Assembly: GCA_004431415.1 (NCBI GenBank) | Contig: QPMI01000170.1 | Coordinates: 151,622-215,621 of the forward strand | Direction of reading: 5' to 3' | DNA length: 64,000 nt | Source of the DNA: Cyanophora paradoxa | Taxonomy: Eukaryota > Glaucocystophyceae > Cyanophorales > Cyanophoraceae | Part shown: piece by piece, positions 9,736 to 19,747 of the stretch | How the letters are laid out: each line of letters begins with the position of its first letter | Numbering within the stretch: position 1 is the stretch's first letter | The notes under the pieces: generated by a model | Seen by the model: only the letters and a program-made list of their open reading frames with translations | Databases searched by the model: none | Told to the model about the DNA's origin: nothing | Translations under genes and position numbers: made by a program

Positions 9736-11855
9736 ATGGCGATGCAGCGTCAGCAGGCGGCTCAGTCCGGCCCGCCACCCCCGCCGGACCCGCGAAATCC
9801 TCTGAACCGTAGCGCGCCGCCACCGCACGGCGCGCCGCACGGCATGCCGCACGGCGCTCCCTCGTACGGTTTTCCTCAGCACGGGGCGCCCCAGATTCCA
9901 CACCCACCGGGAGGCATCCCGCCCCCACCGGGCGGCATCCCGCCCCCACCGGGCGGCATCCCGCCCCCACCGGGCGGCATCCCGCCCCCGCCGGGCGGCA
10001 TCCCGCCCCCGCCGGGCGGCATCCCGCCTCCCCCCGGGGTACGCTTCCCAGGCCTCGCGGTCCCTCCTCCGCCCCCGCCGGCGGGGTGGCAGCCGCCGGG
10101 TGTGGCCCAGAAGCCCTCGGCGTACGAGCAGGCCTTGTATCAGGGCCCCCCCGTGGCGGGCGCCCCTCAGCAACCCGCGGAGGCCCCGCCTGGGGTGGCC
10201 CCGCCAGCCCCGCCGGCGCCGGCGGCGCCGAAGGGGTTCGTTCTCGCCTCGCGGCCCTCTACGTCTTCCTCGGCGGCGCACAAGCCGGCGCCGGCCTCGG
10301 AGGCGAAGAAGAAGGCCTTCGTCTACAACGAGGACGAGGAGGAGGTGCCCCGCATTTCCTTTCCTTTCCTTCTTCTCCGCTGACCCCTCGCGGCAGGAGC
10401 TCAAGGAGGAGCCCGTGAAGCGGCCGCGCGTTGGCGTCGCGTCGGCCGTGCAGCAGCCGCAGCAAAAGCCGGCGCCGCCCCCGAGCGTCCCCGCCAAGCT
10501 CCCGGGCTCGGGCCTCAAGCCCGTCCTCTTCCAGTCCTCGAACCCCTCCGTCTCCCCGTCGCCGCCAGCGGCGGCCGCACCACCGGCGGCGCCGCCCGTG
10601 CCGTCCGGCCCGCCGCCGCCGGAGGACGTGGAGATGAGGACGCTGATCGAGCGGGTGGCGGAGTACGCGACGAAGAACGCGGAGTTCGAGAACATCACGC
10701 GGAGCAAGAACAAGGAGAACCCCAAGTTCCGATTCCTCTTCGACGAGGCCTGCCCCGAGGCGAAGTACTACCGCCACCGCCTCGCCCTCCTCCGCTCCGG
10801 CGGCTCCACCTCGTCCCCGCCCGCCCGCCCCGCCGCCTCTGTCGCCTCCGGCTCCTCCGCCTTCTCCACTGGCCCCGCCTTCGTCCCCGCCCAGTCCTCT
10901 TCCACGCCCCCGGACGCCCCATCGAGCTCCAAGTGGGACGCCCCGCCTGCCTCGGCCTCCTCCGGCGCCGCCCCGGCGGGGCTGGCGCAGGAGGTCGCGG
11001 CCGCCGCGGCGCGCGCAGCCGCCGCCGCCGCCGCGCTTGCGAACTCGGAGAACGAGATCCCAGAGGACCCTGTGGCGCGCATGGAGTATTTCTTCAAGCA
11101 GAAGGCGGGCCTTGCGCGCCGAGCGGCGGCTCGTCTCGGTTCTTACGGCGGCGGCAGGTCGCGCGGCACGGCCTCGGGGACAACTCGAACGACCCGCCCC
11201 CGCCGACGAAGCCCGGCCGCAAGAAGCGGAACTTCAGCGAAGGTCCGCGCGCCCCTCTCGCTTCGCCGTAGCCCGGGCCCACCCTTGAACGGCGCAGGCC
11301 CGCCGCCGGAGGAGAAGGAGAAGAAGGGCCACCATATCGGTAAGGGCCCGCCGGCGCCAGTCCCCAGCCAGGGGGGCGGCTGAGGCGGCAGCAGGGGACC
11401 ACCTCCCGCCGGAGGAGCTGGAGGCGTTCCTGGCCAAGTGCCAGGACCCGAACGCCCCCGCAGCGCGCCCCGACGAGAAGTACAAGCTCGACTCGAGTAA
11501 CGTCGGACACAAGCTCCTCCAGAAGATGGGCTGGGCCGAGGGCACTGGCCTCGGCGCCGAGCAGCAGGGGATACAGGCGCCCATACACGCGGGGAGCGTC
11601 AGGCTCGACGGGGCCGGCATCGGCGCCGGCGACGCCTCCGAAATTAAAGAGGGCGACGGTCCGTCCTGGTCGCCTCGTCCGGCATCCCGCCCGCACGCTT
11701 ACCCAGCCTCAGACATCTACGAGCAGTACAAGAAGAGGATGCAGCTGAGCTACAAGCACCGTGCGCCGCGGCTCTCGCTCGAACGCACGCCCGCCCCGCT
11801 TACTCCGCCTGCAGGGCCTAATCCGTTTAACAACCCTCGAAAATCGTACTACTAG
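9736..11855 (+). CDS. SUGP1: SURP and G-patch splicing factor, SUGP1-like
   Basis: Spliceosome-associated protein that in animals helps branch-site recognition with SF1/SF3B1 and recruits a DEAH helicase through its G-patch. Exons: 9736-10344, 10397-11104, 11158-11242, 11298-11339, 11395-11658, 11713-11760, 11815-11855; 598 aa. Residues 1-200 are Pro-rich with six GGIPPPP repeats. The SURP domain is at about 280-330 (LIERVAEYATKNAEFE ... FLFDEACPEAKYYRHRL). Then come a basic segment RKKRNFSEG, the G-patch at about 515-560 (GHKLLQKMGWAEGTGLG) and the family-typical tail DIYEQYKKRMQLSYKHRPNP followed by NNPRKSYY. Five introns are GT-AG; 11105-11157 uses a GC donor (AAG|GCGGGC). The strict domain order and the C-terminal tail support SUGP1 over other G-patch proteins. 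Confidence 0.92.
9910..10035 (+). repeat. 21-bp tandem repeat coding GGIPPPP x6
   Basis: Six head-to-tail copies of GGCGGCATCCCGCCCCCACCG, nearly identical at DNA level (the third-position C or A of one Pro codon varies). They lie in the first exon of the SUGP1-like gene and encode a Pro-rich heptad. The low divergence suggests recent expansion. Confidence 0.95.
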
Positions 11856-12084
11856 AGTATAAGCGTTGTACAAAGCTGATTATGAGCCCGCAATGCACGC
11901 TCCAGCCCGACGTCCAATTTATCGGGCCCGCGCCACACTAGCCCGCTGCCCTGCACTCAAGCCCATTGGTATTGCGGCCATACGGGAAAGAAAGGCATCC
12001 GCGTGAGATTCGGGGGCAACAAGTCGCACGAACACACTCCATCTCGAAAAGAAAGAGAGCGCCGAGAACCGGCTCGGAGTCTGT

Positions 12085-12841
12085 TTAAGACTCGGCAAGG
12101 TCACGAAGGCGGCGGATCGTGGAGCGGACGGTCGCGGCCGCGGCGGTGCTGCGCGGTAAACAGCGATAAGCGGTTGGCCGGGGCGGCAGCTGACGGGCAG
12201 GGCAGGGCGGAATGGCGATCGGAACGGTGTGTGGCTCGGACACGGCGGGGAGCACGGCTGCTAGACTTAGCTATTGCATCAACATGGGAGCTACTCACTT
12301 CATGGTCCACGCGCCACCAGCGACGGTCTTGCAGCACGACTTGCACTTCCAGATGCCGACCGCAGCGCGCTTCACGGAGTCCTAAAGAGGCGAACGAGGT
12401 AGCAAGTGAGCATCGGGTGCTACCCGCCGAATGCACGCCCCGGCGGGCCGCTGAACATGGCTGCCTCTCGCATCGCGCCGAGACCGCACCTTGCCGCAGA
12501 ACGCGCAGGTGTACTTCGCGTGCTGGGTGATTTCCATCTTCTTGATCTGCTTACGCAGAGAAGCACCATAGCGAGTGGCGTACTTGCCGACGACGCCGGC
12601 CTGTCGGGGCTGTCAGCTGCTGAGGGCGGCTGCCATGCGGGTGGCGCTCGCCTTCTTCGTGCGCTTGCCCTGAGAGCCGCCGCGGGTGGAAGCAAAGCGG
12701 GGACGGGCGAAAGTCAGAGCAGGCTAAGCAGAGGCGAAGGCGGGACACGCGATCGAGGCGTCGCCGGTCGCCAACTAGGGACCTCTACAGCTACTGATGT
12801 ACAAGCTAAACTCCCGCGTGCCGCAGGGGCCGACGTACCAT
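12085..12841 (-). CDS. RPL37A: 60S ribosomal protein eL43 (L37a)
   Basis: Zinc-ribbon protein of the large ribosomal subunit. Exons, minus strand: 12841-12839 (only the ATG), 12669-12652, 12600-12490, 12381-12299, 12148-12085. The spliced product is exactly 92 aa, as in human. It reads [19 protein letters not shown], then [56 protein letters not shown] and ends RRLRDLAES. The CAFC...CKSCC cysteines form the zinc site. The first exon contains only the start codon, followed by a consensus GTACGT donor; human RPL37A has the same arrangement (from memory). Intron 12601-12651 is GC-AG (AAG|GCGAGC). It diverges from RPA3 with about 250 bp between the start codons. Confidence 0.97.
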
Positions 12842-13095
12842 GACTGCTGTTGATCGCCCCGCGGAATGACCCTACCCCCGGCTCGCTCCCCCCTCCTCAC
12901 CAGCGGGTACCGCGTCGAGCAAGTTTGAAGCTTTCCCGCGCCAGCAGCAGGCCCCGGAGCGCACGGATCGCCGCACGGAACATCACCATCGCATCAGCTG
13001 CCTCTCAGCGACTGCACCGCTCATTTAGACGAGGTGCGCGTTCCCGCGGTCGAGCGCAAGGCGCGCGGGAAGGCGTGCCGACGCGCCGAGCGCAG

Positions 13096-13520
13096 ATGGG
13101 TCCCTCAGATGATGTGCCGCACCCCCGCATCAACGGGGGAATGGTTCGGAGCATGGCAGGGAAGCCGGGCAAGGCCATCCTCGTCGGCCGCGTTCTCGGC
13201 ACAAGCGGGGCAACAGTAACGATCGAGGCGAGCGATGGCGCGGAGGTCATCGTCGCGCCGCGCGCACAATCGGCCGGCCTGTACAACCCTGGCAGTGTTC
13301 TCGAGGTGACTGGGACGGTGAACGCCACCGGCGTCGTTCAGGAGACGGAGCAACCCGTCGATCTCGGCGCCAACTTCGGTGCGGCCCGCTTGCGCACACC
13401 CCCTCACTCTCGCCGCGGGAATAAGGAACGCTCAATCGCGGTGCCGGCGCAGATTTGAAGCGCTACAACCAACTAGTTGGATTTGCAAACAACCAGTACG
13501 CAGGTCTTTTCAAGGTGTAG
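13096..13520 (+). CDS. RPA3: Replication protein A 14-kDa subunit
   Basis: The smallest subunit of the heterotrimeric ssDNA-binding complex RPA, an OB-fold needed for trimer assembly. Exons 13096-13378 and 13453-13520, 116 aa (human 121). The N-terminus PHPRINGGMVRSMAGKP aligns with the family's R-I-N-A-G-M block; ILVGRVLGTSGATVTI and VLEVTGTVNATG are OB-fold strands; the second exon gives DLKRYNQLVGFANNQ and ends AGLFKV, corresponding to the C-terminal helix after the FDLG motif. The intron is GT-AG, 74 nt. The ATG at 13096 gives the usual spacing to the RINGGM motif. Confidence 0.88.
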
Positions 13521-13645
13521 CTAGAGCAGAGGCGTGTGTGTACAGTCTACAGGTTCAAATGCGCATGCAGCTTTCGTCCAGGGTTCCGGACAAATGCATG
13601 CCCCAGCCTGCAGCCCGTGCGCGGTCTTTCTCGCGGCCTCGCGTT

Positions 13646-15826
13646 CTATCTCAGGCGTGTGGTGAGGTCCTTGACTTGAAATACCATTTTGCACAAACGA
13701 TAGAACGGGCTGGCGCTAGCTTGCGGGACAGGAACTGGCGCGCGGGTAAAGGCGTCGAGGGCAGTCGTATTGCCGCCACTTGCGCAAGCTCCACGGGTTC
13801 GCCGACTCGATCGGCTGCTGCTTGTCCCGGATGGCGGCCAGCCGCTTCTGAAATCGCTCCCAGTTGTTGTCCTTCGCATACCCTGCGGATCGCTCGAAAG
13901 GAGTGCATCGCGAAGGAGGTACCGCGACACGCACGCTGCCACATGGGTCCGCTCGAGAAGATCCTGTGCTGGATCTGCGCAGGCGTCAGCGGCTAGCGCG
14001 GTCGAAGACGGGCGTGCGCCGCACGTTCTCGACGATGCTCTGCCCGTCAATCCAGAGGTCTGGGGGGCGTGGCGTGAGCGCTGCGGGGCCATCGAAGCGA
14101 CTGCAGCCGATGATCGACACGGACCGTAGCCGATGAGCTCGGCGCGAAGGCGGACATCGATCTGCAGGCGGGGCGCAGAGTCAGAGAAGGGCCGGCTCGG
14201 GGCGAGTTCGCGGCGGCGGCGGCGGCGGCGGCGGGCCTCGTGGCAGTCGTCGCCGACGTCGAGGAACTCGTCGAGGCCGTTCAGCGCCTCGTACGCGCTC
14301 CACGGCGCCGACGCGAAGCTGCCGCGCGAGGCCTCAGCCGCGGGCGGGGACGCGGTGCCGCGGGGCCCGGGGGGACCTCATCTCCCAGAAGGTGTCGGGC
14401 CCCGGCTGTTTCTCGAAGCCGGGCTTCCGGTTGATCACCTCCTGCGGCCTGCACCGGCACCAGCGTCAGTGATGTAAAGAGGCCTAGCGAGCCGGCGCAC
14501 CGGAAGAAGAACGGCGACCACTTGCCGCCGATCACGGAGGGAGGCTGCTTGACCTCCTCCTGCGCACCCGGCATCAGGACGACGCCCTGACGATTCTGCG
14601 CTACCCCGGGCCAAGGAACGAGCCTTGAAGATCAGGAGGGAGCGGAAATCGCCCATCGCCTCCTCGTCAATGATCGACTTGATGTCATTGTGCCCGTAAA
14701 CTGCATCCAGATAAGGGAGGGCGGTGGGAGGGAGAAGGGTGGGGTAGGGGGAAGGGAGGAGGGGGAGGGGGGGGGGGAGGGGGGGAGGGGGGCGGACATA
14801 TTTCGGGATACGCGAGGAAGGACTTCGGATGCTCCCGGTAGAACTCGATCGTCCGCTCGACGAAGCTAGAGGGTGGAGATCAGGGGAAATCTGGGTACAG
14901 CAGAGAGAGGCATGTCTTACCGCGGGGGTACCCAGGAGAAGTCCATCAGGATGGTGACAATTTCCCCCGAGATGAGGAGCAGCCTGCGCCGCCATCAGGC
15001 CCCGTGTCGCTTCTCAATTCCGCGTCAAGGGAGGGTTACCCCGTGTTGAGCGCCTTGTATATACCGAACTTGGTGCCCTTTAACTCGACGGACTGCAGGA
15101 GTCTCAACTTTTGGCAAGGGAGCGCGGCGGGCGGGCTCGTAAGAGAGGACGTGAACTGGCCTTGGGTCGGCTGGGGATGACGCCTAGGCAGGGTATTCCC
15201 TTTTCCTTGGCCATCTCCATAACCGCCGTACCCCGGTAGGCCGCCAGCTCGTCCACGCTGATGTGGGATTGAGGGGGGTCGACGGCAGATGAGGGCGGGA
15301 GCCGCACATGACAATCTCGTAATCCTGTGAAGTCTGTGCCGCGAGCGAGTTGAACAAGACGTCGTATCCACCGGGCCGCTTTGTCACGAATACCTGCGCA
15401 CGCGTGAGTCCTTAGCTCCGCCTGTTGCTCGCTTGCGGGCTCTCCGCGACAGCGGACAATTGAGAGGATGGGTTTCCTGCACGGCGGCTCGTAGCTAACG
15501 TCAATGAATAGCGGGACCGATGTGCAGTACTGCGTGGCCTCATCGTCATCTGCCCTCTTCGCTAGAAGCTGCGTGCTCCCCGCTTCGAGCTTGCTTGCGT
15601 CGACCAGGCTGGGCTGGGCTTGCTTGCTCTTCCGCGTAATGCTCTTCACAACCGGGACATCCACGAAAAACTGGCTCAGAATCACCAATAGGATAACCTT
15701 CGGACGAGGAGAGTCAGCGAGAGCGCAGACCAAGCCGCATCGGGCGCGCACCGCGCCTCCGGCCGCAACGGCGATGCGCCGCGAGCTGCGCTTCAACCGG
15801 CGCTGCAGCCGCCGCAGCGCGAGCAT
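13646..15826 (-). CDS. GT2-like glycosyltransferase, type II membrane protein
   Basis: Probable Golgi or secretory glycosyltransferase. The start MLALRRLQRRLKRSSRR is followed by a hydrophobic segment (VILLVILSQFFVDVPVV), a type II signal anchor. After an acceptor at about 15390 the GT2 fold begins: VFVTKRPGGYDVLFNSLAA, then QTSQDYEIVIVDELAAYRG across a GT-AG junction, FGIYKALNTGLLLISGEIV, TILMDFSWVPPR, FVERTIEFYREHPKSFLAY. Later exons give VYGHNDIKSIIDEEAM, NRKPGFEKQPGPDTFWEM, ALNGLDEFLDVGDDCHE, DLWIDGQSIVENVRRT and WERFQKRLAAIRDKQQ. Layout (nucleotide-binding start, acidic VDE, ISGEI...MDF strand) fits family 2; the acceptor substrate is unknown. About eight introns; the C-terminal exon frame is uncertain, with stops at 13646 or 13651. 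A long C-rich (coding strand) tract lies in the intron around 14752-14793. Confidence 0.65.
14751..14794. repeat. Poly-G/C tract in an intron
   Basis: Nearly uninterrupted G with a few A on the plus strand, so a C-rich pyrimidine tract on the coding strand of the GT2-like gene. It lies in the intron that ends before the exon starting VYGHNDIK. Confidence 0.85.
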
Positions 15827-16560
15827 CCCTTAAAAGCGCGCCTCCTTTCCGCCGCGCCGCCCGTTTGAGCTTATGAGTTCGAGCGGTTGTCTTCGTGCGC
15901 GACGCGCTACGCGTGGGTGGCAGGCCGCGGGCGGCGGGCGGCGGGCCGCGGGCGGCGGGCCGCGGGCCAAGACTGGGGGTATCGCTGCTGGATCAAATCG
16001 CGGCGGCGAGCCGAACTCTCTTGCATTAGCACACAACACAACTACAATGAGTTTCACATCGCCCAATAAATCTCTCCGACTAGATATTATCGAGGACCGT
16101 GCGGCGGCGAGCCGTATCCCGGCTTAAGCTCGGCCGCCTCGGCGAAGCACGAAGCACAAAAGCACAAAGCTCAGCGAAGAACGAAGCACAGCAAGAGGGT
16201 CGGCGATGAAGGTGGCCGACGGTGCGGGGATGCGAAAGCGGGCAATTGCAAAGGGCGCCAGCTGCCTCCACGAGAGCGCATCCCGGGATTCAGCTCAAAC
16301 CGAGTATGAGGCGAAGGACCTTGCCGCTCGAGCGTCGAGCTCAGCGTCGAACCCCTCCACCCGAGCGGCGCCGCACGTCCAGCGCGAAGAGGCGTTCGAT
16401 GGCCTGCGAGGAGTGTGCGTGTTATGCCACGCTCGCGCGCGTCTGCTCGACTGCGCCCTGCCTGCCTCACTTGGGCGCTGCCTGCCTGCCTGCCTGCCTG
16501 ACTGTGCCACTCGTCTATCGGTTTAACTCTTGGATCCTGCAGCGCGGTACTCTTGGTTGC
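15827..16560. other. Divergent intergenic region with GC-rich and short tandem repeats
   Basis: Between two divergent membrane-enzyme genes. It contains a GC-rich repeat of GCGGGCGGCGGGC units at about 15924-15967 and TGCC/CTGCCTGC repeats at about 16479-16501. No coding sequence was recognised; it must hold the promoters of both flanking genes. Confidence 0.5.
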
Positions 16561-18005
16561 ATGGAGTCACACAAGCCCGTGGTTGATCAACTATTATCAG
16601 GTGCATGCGCATGCGTCGAGCGCAATCAAATCGCTACTAAGCCGGCCGGGCCCCCGTGCTGCTGACTTTCACTCTGTAGGGAATGCACGACCTCCGCTAC
16701 TACGGCCTCTTCACGGTAAATTCTGATAGGGGAGGGGTCCGCTGCGGGCGAAGCTTTTAAGCCGAACATGTTGATATATAGCGCCGGCGGCCGCCTTGAT
16801 TGACGCCTGCCCAGTTTTTCGTACTCAGCATCTTTCTGCTTGTCAAGAAGTGTCTTCAACTCCCACGCTCGCTGGCGCTCTCCCTCTCTTGGTGGCTCCG
16901 ATTCAGTCTCAAAAGATTTGCCCGCGTTCTGCCCCTTTACTACGCCATCATTTTCTGCATCTCTAAGAACGAGTTTCTCAACGAGAGCTTCTCCGGCCTT
17001 GTCGGTGGGCCTCTCCGACCCCTCCAAAATCTCTTTCCGACCCCGACCGGCCTGAGCCGCGGCGTCGCCCAGGCTGGACGGAGGACTACTACCTCCTGCG
17101 TAAGCCTGTGCACGTTTTTTGGACGATCCCGATGGAGCTGGAGGCGTACCTCATCGTACCCCTAGCGGCCGTACCCGTGCAGCTCGCACCTCGCGCGGCG
17201 CCCCTCGTCTCCCTCGCTCTAGCCGCCGCCGGCTACGGCGCCTGGCAGCGGTACCCCCTCTCGACCTACCCAGACTGGTGCCTGCATCTGTCGTCCCCCG
17301 CGAGCCTCATCCTGCTCCTTATTGCCCGCGCAGGTATGCCCACATCTGGCCGTACAGCCCCGTGTTTCTGTGGGCCGCGTCAGCGGCGGTTCTAGGCAAC
17401 TACCTGGCTCGAGGGCCCCTGGCCAAGCAGGGCCCGCAGGCGGGCCGGGTGGGCTGCATCGCGTGCGCCGTCGCCCGGTGGTTCATGGACCTGGCGTGCT
17501 TCGGCCTGGTGGTACTGGCGATTTGGACGAAGCACACCCTGGACCCGCAGCCCGACCGCCGCGTGGTCACTGCCGGTGAGCTACACTTCTCAGCACTAGA
17601 CTCCATGTGCATCAGCTGAATTCGGCCAGGCCTTCTCATCGTAATGCTCGTTCTATGCCTTTCACTGAGCCCCGGCCTCCGCTTCTCCCGGCTACTCTCT
17701 TGGTCCCTCCTTGTCTTTCTGGGGAGGATCTCCTACACCTTCTACCTCCTTCACGTCGTTGCCCGGTGACTGCTTCCTTGTTCCCCCCCCCCCCCCCCCT
17801 TCCCCTCTCCTTCCAATCTGCCCGTCCTCATCGAAGCGCGCGCATGCAGGCACGTCGTCAACTATGGTTACTTTGCCTTTCTCACCAATAAGCAACCGGT
17901 GGAGTTCGCAATGCTGTACTTCCTGGTTTCGGGGGCCCTCGGCGCCCTCGCACACTTCCTCGTGGAATGGCCACTCACTCTCGTGACCAATTACCTCCTT
18001 CCCTA
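16561..18005 (+). CDS. Acyltransferase-3 family integral membrane protein
   Basis: OafA/YrhL-like membrane O-acyltransferase, which usually acylates sugars or lipids at a membrane. After intron removal the protein shows FFVLSIFLLVKK, WWLRFSLKRFARVLPLYYA (the basic RFxRxxPLYY block typical of the family), WTEDYYLLRKPVHVFWTIP followed by MELEAYLIVPL (the active-site-side W-E-Y-L block), several hydrophobic helices (LVSLALAAAGYG, LILLLIARAG, LGNYLARG, WFMDLACFGLVVLAIWT, LLIVMLVLCLSPGLRF) and the end GRISYTFYLLHVVARHVVNY with HFLVEWPLTLVTNYLLP. The helix 10-11 signature S-YxxYLLH is clear. The start at ATG 16561 is provisional because the first two exons are not securely framed, and the usual N-terminal His was not located. 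A run of 18 C (17783-17800) lies in the intron before HVVNYGYF. Confidence 0.75.
17783..17800. repeat. Poly-C run (18) in an intron
   Basis: Uninterrupted C on the coding strand of the acyltransferase gene, in the intron that splits VVAR from HVVNYGYF. It probably acts as an extreme polypyrimidine stretch, and its length is likely to be unstable. Confidence 0.9.
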
Positions 18006-18399
18006 GCTATAGCCCAACAGGGCACGTGCATCAAAGTCGTAGCATCCCGATTGCCCTACTGTCCATCTCAGGCCCGGCATCGCAGATCGAAGTAAGAGCC
18101 AACTTTACAGAGTAACACGTGCGGGAATGTACAGGGCTACGCTATAAATGTAGCGAGGGAACTCGCTGGTAGATCTACAATAAGCAAATAGAAACGAAAG
18201 AATCTACAAGGACGCCTACCGGACGAAAGTCTATAGAAAGCCTAACGACACTCGGGTTGGGGCAAAATTTTGTACGTAGAAATGCGCATACCAAGCACAA
18301 GAGATGGCCGGCATTCGCCCCCGAGCAACATGCATCCAGCAGGCTACGGTCATGACCGACAGATCATCCCAGCCAGAGGAAGCGGTGTTGCCAAGGATG
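18006..18399. other. Convergent intergenic region, nothing recognised
   Basis: Separates the 3' ends of the acyltransferase and MAF1 genes. It is less GC-rich than its neighbours, with no open frame of note and no clear repeat; both genes' 3' UTRs presumably lie here. Confidence 0.5.
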
Positions 18400-19526
18400 C
18401 TAATCGTCCTGTGATCGCATCATTAGCGGGTGAAGCGAATACTGGATACGCGTTGGGCCCACCATCTCTTCGACGCTCATATAGCCGCCCTCTTTCACGT
18501 CGTCGGCGCCGTCATCCTCGCTCATACGCTCGCCGTCCTCGTCCTCGGTCGACTCTTCGGCGTCCGAGTTCGGCGCAAGCTTGCTGCAAGTTCGAAACGC
18601 GCTATCAGCTATCTGAAAAGGACAAGAGAGCGCGCGGAACACTCGTGGATTGCTAGAAACACAACTAAGCCGCAGACGCCTCGCTGCGAGCGCGCGAACC
18701 TCTTGCTTGTGCAAGTGAAGAATATGACCTTCCTCTTCCGCTTGTTGTAGAAGAAGTAGTTGAAGGACCACCTGCGCGGACCTGGTCAGGCACGCACGCG
18801 GGCATTCAAATCGGCACCTGCGCACAATTTGCCCTCGGAGAGCGGGTCCGAGTCGAGGTCCGGCAAGTAGCTGTATATAGAGCATTCGTCCGGCTGGATG
18901 ACTTCAAAGATGGCCGCCCACAGGCGCTCACAAAGGCCGCTCCCATTGCGGTCAAAGGCCTCGGCCAGGCTCGCGTTCACGTGGTTGATGACCATCCGGA
19001 GGTCAGGTTCCTTCGTGAATTGCTCCGGCTTGACATTCCTGCGCCCCGGTCAGCACGGCCGTTCCGCGCAAAAACTGGAGGGGCGGCCAACACGACGCAC
19101 GAGAAGTCGTAGTCCGGGAAGCTCGCGTTCAGGGTCGCGATAAGGTTGATAAGAACCTTCCTGTGATTCAAGGGGTCAGTTTCGCAGCGCGCGGATGAGG
19201 AAGATTCGCACCGATTCGCGGCATCCGTGAGGCTGCCAAGCGGAGAAACCAGGAGAGGCTCCGGGCTCGTTGCCAGCTCGGATTCAATCTTCGATTCAAT
19301 CTTCGCAGCGAGCTGCTTCTCTCCGCTGGCCTGTTTGCCTGCGGAGCGGTTCCAAATAAACGAGCAATCAGCACCGGGCTCCGGAACCGGCGGAACACGA
19401 GGGGCAGCAAGCTAAGAATCACGCACAACTGTACACTTCCAGCCGGCCAGTAAGCCTGCTGTCGACCAGGTTCGCCCGGAGCTCTGAGTTCAACGCCGAA
19501 AGCGTTGGGTCGTCAATCCACCTCAT
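18400..19526 (-). CDS. MAF1: MAF1, repressor of RNA polymerase III
   Basis: Conserved nuclear/cytoplasmic repressor that binds Pol III and Brf1 under stress. The N-terminal exon reads MRWIDDPTLSALNSELRANL and on to GRLEVYSC, matching the start of the A-box. Then come AKIESKIESELATSPEPLL, NHRKVLINLIATLNASFPDY (with DFS), FTKEPDLRMVINHVNASL, CSIYSYLPDLDSDPLSEGKL and WSFNYFFYNKRKRKVIFFTC. These are the B- and C-box signatures in correct order. The tail is acidic (DAEESTEDEDGERMSEDDG), as in other MAF1 proteins. At least four GT-AG introns; those before the KEPDLR and WSFNYF exons are clear and phase-consistent. TAG at 18400-18402. Confidence 0.92.
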
Positions 19527-19747
19527 GTTGGGTCCTTTTGCTGCTCACAACTCTATCCTGTCGATCATAAAAGCTGTGGGAGCTGGCGAGGCTGAGTTGC
19601 GGTTGTTGATTCTCTGACGATGGGGGGTACAGCCACTCTGGGTTCTTGGAGGCGCGCGCTGCCAGTCGAGGGTTGCAGGCTCGAGCTCCACACGCGTACG
19701 TACACGCTGCCCCAGCTGCAGTAGGATAGCTATATAACAACAACTTG